NCBI RefSeq assembly: GCF_027988105.1
Contig: NZ_JAQJZJ010000001.1
Span: forward strand, 310,001-374,000
DNA length: 64,000 nt
From: Pseudomonas aestuarii
GTDB taxonomy: Bacteria > Pseudomonadota > Gammaproteobacteria > Pseudomonadales > Pseudomonadaceae
Direction of reading: 5' to 3'
Shown here: positions 57,927 through 64,000 of the stretch, in pieces
Numbering within the stretch: the stretch's first letter is position 1
Layout of the letters: the number at the start of each line of letters is the position of its first letter
The notes under the pieces: generated by a model
What the model was told of the DNA's origin: nothing
Databases searched by the model: none
The model's input: only the letters and a program-made list of their open reading frames with translations
Made by a program: the position numbers and the translations under genes

Positions 57927-60383
57927 ATGCCAGACTCCGTTACAGCCCATTTGCGGTTGGCACCTGAAGCTCTCACCCGTCCATTCTCGCCCGAGCAGTT
58001 CAACTTCACCAACACCGATGACCTGGAGCCTTTTCGCGGTGTGTTGGGCCAGGAGCGCGCGGTCGAAGCCCTGCAGTTCGGTGTGGCGATGCCGCGCCCC
58101 GGTTACAACGTATTTGTCATGGGCGAGCCCGGTACCGGGCGCTTTTCTTTCGTCAAGCGTTACCTCAAGGCCGAAGCCAAACGCCTGGCGACCCCGGCGG
58201 ATCACGTCTACGTCAATCACTTCGATGAGCCGCGCGAGCCGCGCGCGCTGGAGTTGCCCGCGGGTAGTGCCGGGGCGTTCATCGGCGACATCAATCTGCT
58301 GATCGACAACTTGCTGGCGACCTTTCCCGCGGTGTTCGAGCACCCCTCCTACCAGCAGAAGAAGAGCGCCATCGACCGCGCCTTCAACAAGCGCTACGAC
58401 CAGGCGCTGGATGTGATCGAGCGTTTATCGTTGGAAAAGGGCGTGGCCTTGTACCGCGATAGCAGCAATATCGCCTTCACCCCGATGCTCGAGGGCAAGG
58501 CCCTGGATGAGGCGGAGTTCGCCCAGTTGCCGGAGGCCGAGCGCGAGCGCTTCCATATCGACATCTCCACCCTGGAAGAACGGCTCAACGAAGAGTTGGC
58601 TAGCCTGCCGCAGTGGAAGCGCGAGTCGAGCAACCAGTTACGCCAGCTCAATGAAGAAACCATCACCGTGGCGCTGCAGCCATTGCTGGCGCCGTTGTCG
58701 GAAAAATACGCCGAAAATGCCGGTGTCTGTGCCTACCTGCAAGCGGTGCAGGTCAACCTGCTGAAGACCGTGGTCGACCAGTTGGTCGAAGTAGATAAGG
58801 CCGACGCGCAGACTCGCATGCTGCTGGAAGAGCAGTATTGCCCGAGTCTGGTGGTTGGCCATCATGTCGATGGCGGCGCGCCGGTGGTCTTTGAATCGCA
58901 CCCGACTTACGACAACCTGTTCGGTCGCATCGAATATAACGCCGACCAGGGTGCGCTCTACACCAGCTACCGGCAGCTACGCCCCGGTGCCTTGCACCGC
59001 GCCAACGGCGGCTTTCTGATCCTCGAGGCGGAGAAGATGCTTGGCGAGCCGTTCGTCTGGGATGCCCTTAAGCGTGCCCTGCATTCGCGCCAGCTGAAGA
59101 TGGAATCGCCGCTCGGCGACCTCGGCCGCATCGCCACCGTGACCCTCAATCCGCAGGTTATTCCCTTGCAGGTCAAGGTGATCATCATCGGCGCGCGCCA
59201 GCTGTACTACGCGTTGCAGGATCACGACCCGGACTTCCAGGAGATGTTCCGCGTGCTGGTCGACTTCGACGAGGACATTCCCCTGGCCAATGAGAGCCTG
59301 GAACAGTTCGCCCAGTTGATGAAGACCCGCACCATGGAAGAAGGCATGGCGCCGCTGACGGCTGCGGCGGTGGCGCGACTGGCGACCTTCAGTGCGCGTC
59401 TGGCTGAGCACCAGGGGCGTTTGTCGGCGCGCATCGGCGATCTGTTCCAGCTGGTCAGCGAGGCCGACTTCATTCGCCAGCTGGCCAGTGAGGCGGTCAC
59501 CGACGTCGGCCATATCGAGCGTGCATTGAAGGCCAAGGCGACCCGTACCGGCCGCGTGTCGGCGCGGATCATCGACGACATGCTGGCGGGGGTTATTCTG
59601 ATCGACACCGCGGGTGCCGCCGTTGGCAAGTGCAACGGCTTGACCGTGCTGGAAGTCGGCGACTCGGCCTTCGGCGTGCCAGCGCGGATTTCCGCCACTG
59701 TCTATCCTGGCGGTTCGGGCATCGTCGACATCGAGCGCGAGGTCAACCTCGGCCAGCCGATTCACTCCAAAGGCGTGATGATCCTCACCGGTTACCTGGG
59801 TAGCCGCTATGCCCAGGAGTTTCCCCTGGAAATTTCCGCGAGCATTGCCCTGGAGCAATCCTATGGTTATGTCGACGGCGACAGTGCTTCGCTGGGTGAG
59901 GTCTGCACGCTGATTTCCGCCTTGTCGCGTCGTCCGCTCAAGCAGTGTTTTGCCATCACCGGCTCGATCAACCAGTTCGGCGAGGTGCAGGCGGTCGGCG
60001 GGGCCAATGAGAAGATCGAAGGCTTCTTCCGCCTGTGCGAGGCCCGGGGGCTGACGGGCGAGCAGGGGGCGATCATTCCGCACTCCAACATCGCCACCCT
60101 GATGCTTGATGAGCGCGTGCTGCAGGCGGTGCGGGCCGGGCAATTCCATATCTACGCAGTGCGCCAGGTCGACGAGGCATTGAGCCTGCTGGTCGGCGAA
60201 GATGCCGGCACGCCAAACGCCGAAGGCAAATTTCCGCCTGGCAGCGTCAATGCGCGGGTGGTCGAACGCTTACGCGAGATCGCCGAAATCGACATGGGCG
60301 AGGATGACAAGGAGGTGAAGAGCGAAGTGCTGGTGGCGCTGCCCAAGGAGAAAAAGCCGCGAGCGAAGAAACCGGCTGCCTGA
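57927..60383 (+). CDS. Lon-like ATP-dependent protease (LonB/YcbZ type)
   Basis: An 818-residue protein with an N-terminal Lon-like AAA+ region and a C-terminal Lon protease domain. The Walker A is atypical, GEPGTGRFS at about 66-74, with Arg where Lys is normal, as in many members of this branch. The Ser-Lys dyad is intact: Ser near 653 in DGDSASLGEV and Lys near 696 in NEKIEGFF. The tail is basic (KEKKPRAKKPAA). It follows PA4576-type proteins. AAGGA precedes the ATG at 57927. Substrates are unknown. Confidence 0.88.
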   Translation: MPDSVTAHLRLAPEALTRPFSPEQFNFTNTDDLEPFRGVLGQERAVEALQFGVAMPRPGYNVFVMGEPGTGRFSFVKRYLKAEAKRLATPADHVYVNHFDEPREPRALELPAGSAGAFIGDINLLIDNLLATFPAVFEHPSYQQKKSAIDRAFNKRYDQALDVIERLSLEKGVALYRDSSNIAFTPMLEGKALDEAEFAQLPEAERERFHIDISTLEERLNEELASLPQWKRESSNQLRQLNEETITVALQPLLAPLSEKYAENAGVCAYLQAVQVNLLKTVVDQLVEVDKADAQTRMLLEEQYCPSLVVGHHVDGGAPVVFESHPTYDNLFGRIEYNADQGALYTSYRQLRPGALHRANGGFLILEAEKMLGEPFVWDALKRALHSRQLKMESPLGDLGRIATVTLNPQVIPLQVKVIIIGARQLYYALQDHDPDFQEMFRVLVDFDEDIPLANESLEQFAQLMKTRTMEEGMAPLTAAAVARLATFSARLAEHQGRLSARIGDLFQLVSEADFIRQLASEAVTDVGHIERALKAKATRTGRVSARIIDDMLAGVILIDTAGAAVGKCNGLTVLEVGDSAFGVPARISATVYPGGSGIVDIEREVNLGQPIHSKGVMILTGYLGSRYAQEFPLEISASIALEQSYGYVDGDSASLGEVCTLISALSRRPLKQCFAITGSINQFGEVQAVGGANEKIEGFFRLCEARGLTGEQGAIIPHSNIATLMLDERVLQAVRAGQFHIYAVRQVDEALSLLVGEDAGTPNAEGKFPPGSVNARVVERLREIAEIDMGEDDKEVKSEVLVALPKEKKPRAKKPAA

Positions 60384-60490
60384 CCCCGCCATGCGTCCGC
60401 TGTCTGGCGGGCTGCGGGCGCAACCGGTGGGTCGGGCCAGGTTTCGGCGCGGCCCTGCCGCCTGGGGGGCGGAGGATTTCATCCACACAG

Positions 60491-60499
60491 TTATCCACA
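60491..60499. promoter_or_regulatory. DnaA-box-like TTATCCACA
   Basis: A perfect match to the DnaA consensus 9-mer, preceded ten bases earlier by ATCCACA. It lies between the lonB-like gene and the small hypothetical gene. Not near oriC-type genes, so its role, if any, is unclear. Confidence 0.35.
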
Positions 60500-60580
60500 G
60501 CGGGCCGGGCTGACTGGCGGCTTCCCTGCGCCGCCCGTACGGGTGTAGGCTGAAGTCCTGGTCACATGAGGGTCGCCATC

Positions 60581-60922
60581 ATGTCACGCAGCCTCTGTCT
60601 CACCCGTCAATGTCTGGGTCTGATTACCCGTATCGAGTGTGTGGTATTGCCGCTGGCTGGCGATAAGGGTCTCTGGACATTGATCTGTGCCGCCGGCCTG
60701 TCCGGTGCCCAACCCTCTGTCATTAAGGCGCAAGGCCCATTCTGTGGGCCTGTTGTGGCCGAAGGGGTGCTCGCCGGGATTGTCGAAAGCCTGCTGGTTC
60801 AGGGTTACAGCGAATGCACCGAGCTGCCGATCTGGCGGCTGCATATCCAGGCCGAACTGCGCCGTATGAATGGCGATCGGTGCGGCCATCAGGGTTGCTT
60901 CCAGTTTCAGCCGGATAACTGA
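60581..60922 (+). CDS. Conserved small hypothetical protein
   Basis: A 113-residue protein that I do not recognise by family. It starts MSRSLCLTRQCLGLITRIEC, with a soluble body (VIKAQGPFCGPVVAEGVLAG, LPIWRLHIQAELRRMNGD) and five cysteines. GAGGGT about seven bases before the ATG at 60581 supports this start; an ATG five codons earlier has no ribosome site. Coding is likely because codon use and frame length fit the surroundings. No function is proposed. Confidence 0.6.
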   Translation: MSRSLCLTRQCLGLITRIECVVLPLAGDKGLWTLICAAGLSGAQPSVIKAQGPFCGPVVAEGVLAGIVESLLVQGYSECTELPIWRLHIQAELRRMNGDRCGHQGCFQFQPDN

Positions 60923-61008
60923 GTACCGTCTGATCGTCTTTTGAACAGCCGCCGGCAAGGCCGGTCGTAGCTGGGGTGGCCGCTTTAATCCCGAGCCTGC
61001 CCACAAGG

Positions 61009-61017
61009 TTATCCACA
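61009..61017. promoter_or_regulatory. DnaA-box-like TTATCCACA
   Basis: Second perfect DnaA consensus 9-mer, in the same orientation as the one at 60491, 518 bases away. It lies between the small hypothetical gene and the UPF0114 gene. Confidence 0.35.
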
Positions 61018-61122
61018 GTTGCTGGGGATAAGCGAAATGCAGCGGTGCCTGCGTGCGCCTTTGTCTGCCGAGGAACGCTGGGTATACTCGCCGGCTGCTT
61101 TATTGGCCATTTGCGAGACCCC

Positions 61123-61620
61123 ATGGAACGCTTAATCGAGAACACGATGTACGCCTCGCGCTGGTTGCTGGCGCCAATTTACTTCGGGCTGTCATTGGCG
61201 GTGCTGGCGCTGTCGATCAAGTTCTTTCAAGAGGTCTACCACATCCTGCCGGCGATCTTCGCCCTGAGCGAAGCGGATCTGATCTTGCGTCTGTTGTCGT
61301 TGATCGACATGGCCCTGGTGGGCGGCTTGCTGGTGATGGTGATGCTGTCGGGCTATGAAAACTTCGTCTCTCAGTTGAATATCAACGAGGGTACCGAAAA
61401 GCTCAGCTGGCTGGGCAAGATGGATTCAGGCTCGCTGAAGATGAAGGTGGCGGCCTCGATAGTGGCGATTTCCTCGATTCATCTGCTCAAGGTGTTCATG
61501 GATGCCAAGAACTATGATGTCGAGCACCTCAAGTGGTACGTGATCATTCACCTGACTTTCGTCGGCTCGGCGTTCGCCATGGGTTATCTGGATAAGCTGA
61601 CCAAATACCAAGCCGACTGA
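61123..61620 (+). CDS. UPF0114 family membrane protein (YqhA-like)
   Basis: A 165-residue inner-membrane protein with three to four helices of TIGR00645/UPF0114: [20 protein letters not shown] start, [33 protein letters not shown] and [14 protein letters not shown]. It corresponds in position to PA4574. The function is unknown. The ATG at 61123 is chosen by family similarity; the upstream ribosome site is weak and an open frame continues upstream without similarity. Confidence 0.88.
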   Translation: MERLIENTMYASRWLLAPIYFGLSLAVLALSIKFFQEVYHILPAIFALSEADLILRLLSLIDMALVGGLLVMVMLSGYENFVSQLNINEGTEKLSWLGKMDSGSLKMKVAASIVAISSIHLLKVFMDAKNYDVEHLKWYVIIHLTFVGSAFAMGYLDKLTKYQAD

Positions 61621-61756
61621 TCCCGGCCTGCGCCTGACCCGCCGCCCGGCCGTTGCAAAACGGGCGGGCGGTTTGCCTGGTGCCTGGTGCGTCTCGGCTC
61701 TTGTGCAGCGACTATCCTTATGGAATCTGTACGAGTCGTTAGCCCGAGGTAAGCCC

Positions 61757-62056
61757 ATGAACCTGCACGACCTTTCCAGTCATGCCCGCGCCGGTCATGT
61801 CGAAGAGTTGAACCTGATCTCCCTTGAAGGGGGCAACTATTACCTGCTGGAAGCACGTGTGAGCGGTCAGCCGTTCACGCTTGAAGATGGTCATGGTCAC
61901 ATCCTCCACCTGCGCTCGCTGGAGCATGCCCGCGAGGTACTGCAGCCCCTGCCGCAACTGCCATCGCTGCACCTGGTGCAGGCGCAAGTGCATGACGAAA
62001 TGTGCGGTATGGCCGATGAGCCGGGGATAAAGTCTGGGCCGACGTCATCGCACTGA
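61757..62056 (+). CDS. DUF6482 family protein
   Basis: A 99-residue small soluble protein: MNLHDLSSHARAGHVEELNL, GNYYLLEARVSGQPFTLEDG, LRSLEHAREVLQPLP and QAQVHDEMCGM. This pattern corresponds to the Pseudomonas family now named DUF6482; the function is unknown. GAGGTAA lies four bases before the ATG. It lies between the UPF0114 gene and fklB on the same strand. Confidence 0.75.
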   Translation: MNLHDLSSHARAGHVEELNLISLEGGNYYLLEARVSGQPFTLEDGHGHILHLRSLEHAREVLQPLPQLPSLHLVQAQVHDEMCGMADEPGIKSGPTSSH

Positions 62057-62178
62057 AAGCTGGGCCTGTCACTGCCCGGGATTTACGGCGGCACGCGCGC
62101 TGGGTGTGGCGGCGGTAGGGCGGTCGATCCAGCTGTGCTAGGCTGGTCGCCCTTTTTTAGCCCCAGCGGAGCCTTTGC

Positions 62179-62796
62179 ATGTCCGAACTCACTCTTTCCA
62201 CTGACGAAACCCGCGTCAGCTACGGCATCGGTCGTCAACTTGGCGGTCAGTTGCGCGACAATCCGCCGCCGGGTGCCAGCCTGGAAGCCATCATCGCGGG
62301 CATCTCCGATGCTTTCGCCGGGCTGCCAAGCCGTGTCAGCGAGGCCGATCTGACGGCCAGCTTCAAGGTAATCCGTGATGTCATGCAGGCTCAGGCTCAG
62401 GCCCAGGCCGAAGCCGCGGCAGGCGCCGGTCTGGCCTTCCTCGCCGAGAATGCCAAGCGTGATGGCATCACCGTATTGGCTTCCGGCCTGCAGTACGAAG
62501 TGCTGAACACTGGCGCAGGTGCGGTGCCGACGCACGAAGACACCATTCGCGCTCACTACCATGGCACTCTGATCGACGGTACTGTCTTCGACAGCTCCTA
62601 TGATCGTGGTCAGCCGGCTGAGTTTCCGGTTGGCGGCGTGATCGCTGGCTGGACCGAGGCCCTGCAGCTGATGAATGCCGGCAGCAAATGGCGTCTGTAC
62701 GTGCCGAGCGAGCTGGCCTACGGCGAGCAAGGCGTTGGCAGCATCCCGCCGCACAGCGTGCTGGTGTTCGACGTCGAGCTGCTGGAAGTTCTCTAA
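62179..62796 (+). CDS. fklB: FKBP-type peptidyl-prolyl isomerase FklB
   Basis: A 205-residue protein with an N-terminal dimerisation helix region (about 1-95, SYGIGRQLGGQLRDNPPPGA and an AQAQAQAEAAAGAG helix) and a C-terminal FKBP domain (about 100-205): VHYHG-like turn (here AHYHGTLIDGTVFDSSYDRG), FPVGGVIAGWTEALQLM, GSKWRLYVPSELAYGEQG and PPHSVLVFDVELLEV. It speeds proline isomerisation. There is no signal peptide, so FklB is favoured over FkpA/Mip. GGAG precedes the ATG. Confidence 0.9.
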   Translation: MSELTLSTDETRVSYGIGRQLGGQLRDNPPPGASLEAIIAGISDAFAGLPSRVSEADLTASFKVIRDVMQAQAQAQAEAAAGAGLAFLAENAKRDGITVLASGLQYEVLNTGAGAVPTHEDTIRAHYHGTLIDGTVFDSSYDRGQPAEFPVGGVIAGWTEALQLMNAGSKWRLYVPSELAYGEQGVGSIPPHSVLVFDVELLEVL

Positions 62797-62885
62797 GCGG
62801 CGCTCCGTGGGGGGATGACGCTCTGCTCATCCACCCTGCGTTCGTCCCGTCGTCCGGCTGCATCGGCGGACGTGATATCGCTGTG

Positions 62886-63113
62886 TCACGGGCGCAATGC
62901 CCGTGCATAGCAGTAAAGAAACAGGTTGCGCACCAATTCCTTGAGTACCAGCGGCTCGCTGGAGTTCAGCTCATGCAGGTCCAGGTCGCCTTGATCGCGT
63001 AGATCATCCAGCGCTTGTTCTTCCAGTACCGCGCAAACTTCGCCGGTGTTGCGATTGAGAATGCGCAGGTAAGGCTGTGGTCGGTCCAGCCAGGCATCGA
63101 TCAAGTAGGTCAT
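62886..63113 (-). CDS. Conserved small hypothetical protein (PA4570-like position)
   Basis: A 75-residue protein: MTYLIDAWLDRPQPYLRILN, RNTGEVCAVLEEQALDDLRD, then DLDLHELNSSEPLVLKELVR. I do not recognise a named domain, but the sequence looks like a genuine small Pseudomonas protein, and GGGAG lies seven bases before the ATG. It lies between fklB and ispB, on the ispB strand. Confidence 0.7.
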   Translation of the reverse strand: MTYLIDAWLDRPQPYLRILNRNTGEVCAVLEEQALDDLRDQGDLDLHELNSSEPLVLKELVRNLFLYCYARALRP

Positions 63114-63196
63114 GACTCATCTCCCTTCAAGTGGTCTGATGAGAATAATTCCTATTCAATTAATAGCAAGTACTAATCGCTGCCTCTTGTCGTGCA

Positions 63197-63223
63197 ATAA
63201 AAAGCCCGTCGCATGGACGGGCT
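63197..63223 (-). terminator. Rho-independent terminator of ispB
   Basis: Stem AGCCCGTC/GACGGGCT (63203-63210 with 63216-63223), then TTTTATTG on the minus strand; 20 bases past the ispB stop. Confidence 0.88.
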
Positions 63224-63242
63224 CTGTTTGCCGCATCAGGCG

Positions 63243-64000
63243 TCAGTGGGTGCGGGCGACGGCGAAGCGGCTCAGCTCGATCAGGGCATCGCGGTATTCG
63301 CTTGCGGGTAGGGCATCGAGGCAGGCGATGGCGCGCTCGGCGTAGTCACGGGCTTGCTGGGCGGTGTAGTCCAGGGCACCGGCGGCTTCCACGGCATTGC
63401 GAATGCTTTCCAGATCCTCGATGCCGCCTTTCTGAATCGCCTGGCGCACCAGGGCGGCCTGTTCGGCAGTGCCTTCGCGCATGCAGTAGATCAGCGGCAG
63501 GGTCGGTTTACCCTCGGCCAGGTCGTCGCCGACATTCTTGCCCAGGGTCGTGGCATCGCCACGGTAGTCGAGCAGGTCGTCAACCAGTTGGAAGGCCACC
63601 CCGAGGTTGTCGCCAAAAGTACGCAGGGCTTCGGTCTGCTCGGCCGAGGCGCCGGCCAGGGCGGCGGCGCTGTGGGTCGAGGCCTCGAACAGCATCGCGG
63701 TCTTGCCGCGGATGACTTCCATATAGGTTTCTTCGGTGGTGCTGGCGTCGCGAATCTTCGACAGTTGCAGCACTTCACCTTCGGCGATGACCCGGGTGGC
63801 CCGGGAGAGGATCTTCATCACCGGCATCGAGCCGAGTTCGACCATCATCTCGAAGGAGCGCGAATAGAGGAAGTCGCCAACCAGTACGCTAGGGGCGTTG
63901 CCCCACTGGGCGTTGGCAGTGCTGCGGCCGCGGCGCATGTCGGACATGTCGACCACATCGTCGTGCAGCAGGGTGGCGGTATGCAGGAACTCGATAGTGG
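63243..64000 (-). CDS. ispB: Octaprenyl diphosphate synthase IspB (5' end outside window)
   Basis: The visible 252 or so C-terminal residues of a trans-polyprenyl diphosphate synthase. The first Asp-rich motif is present as LLHDDVVDMSDMRRG at the window edge and the second as FQLVDDLLDYRG; GKTAMLFEAS and GKPTLPLIYCM are family blocks. It builds the octaprenyl or nonaprenyl chain of ubiquinone from FPP and IPP. The missing part is about 70 residues. A terminator follows it. Confidence 0.93.
   Translation of the reverse strand, partial: TIEFLHTATLLHDDVVDMSDMRRGRSTANAQWGNAPSVLVGDFLYSRSFEMMVELGSMPVMKILSRATRVIAEGEVLQLSKIRDASTTEETYMEVIRGKTAMLFEASTHSAAALAGASAEQTEALRTFGDNLGVAFQLVDDLLDYRGDATTLGKNVGDDLAEGKPTLPLIYCMREGTAEQAALVRQAIQKGGIEDLESIRNAVEAAGALDYTAQQARDYAERAIACLDALPASEYRDALIELSRFAVARTH

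Overview
The window is chromosomal DNA of a high-GC gammaproteobacterium, almost certainly a Pseudomonas. It carries morA, mapZ, cioAB, a RIO kinase, Lon-like, ettA, rtcB, fklB and ispB homologues. The order from rlmG/fpr/mscL through radA, mapZ, glyA, morA and ettA to rtcB, a DksA-type protein, a Lon-like protease, a UPF0114 protein, fklB and ispB matches, as I recall it, the P. aeruginosa PA4617-to-PA4569 stretch. No tRNA, rRNA, CRISPR array, integrase, transposase or phage gene was seen.

Layout. 0-4.2 kb: a partial SdiA-regulated-type protein, a DMT transporter, a GNAT acetyltransferase, two DUF4136 lipoproteins, and a translationally coupled mazG-like/cmoM pair. 4.3-25 kb: an accessory catabolic island. 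25-28 kb: ada, a decayed DUF2218/LysR junction and a RIO kinase. 28-44 kb: a zinc metallopeptidase, a DUF411 protein, a CPA1 antiporter, trmA, a purine permease, yajL, a DoxX/GST pair divergent from a LysR regulator, an MFS exporter, the cyanide-insensitive oxidase cioAB with a 47-codon third gene, rlmG, a MITE-like repeat, fpr and mscL. 44-64 kb: conserved housekeeping and c-di-GMP genes (EAL protein, two DUF465 proteins, radA, mapZ, glyA, morA, ettA, rtcB, lonB-like, fklB, ispB cut by the window edge).

The island is the notable part. It has a luciferase-like flavin oxygenase, two near-duplicate flavin reductases, an aldehyde dehydrogenase, an alpha/beta hydrolase, a succinate-semialdehyde dehydrogenase, a DUF1185 protein, a carboxymuconolactone-decarboxylase-like protein, a DUF1330 protein, a second-type ribB (RibBX), a PotABCD-type ABC importer plus an orphan binding protein, an NCS1 permease with an isochorismatase-family hydrolase, a BCCT betaine-type transporter and a GntR/FCD regulator. 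This set closely resembles the trigonelline (N-methylnicotinate) ring-opening pathway described in Acinetobacter baylyi (TgnA-E): oxygenase plus reductase open the ring, an ALDH oxidises the product, a hydrolase releases methylamine, formate, CO2 and succinic semialdehyde, and an SSADH feeds succinate to the TCA cycle. The substrate assignment is inference; a related N-methyl or N-heterocyclic betaine is possible.

Seven copies of a palindrome with core TGGTATACCA lie in front of nearly every transcription unit of the island and were seen nowhere else in the window. They are best explained as operators of the island's GntR/FCD protein. The regulon would tie together ring opening, flavin supply (RibBX) and three uptake systems.
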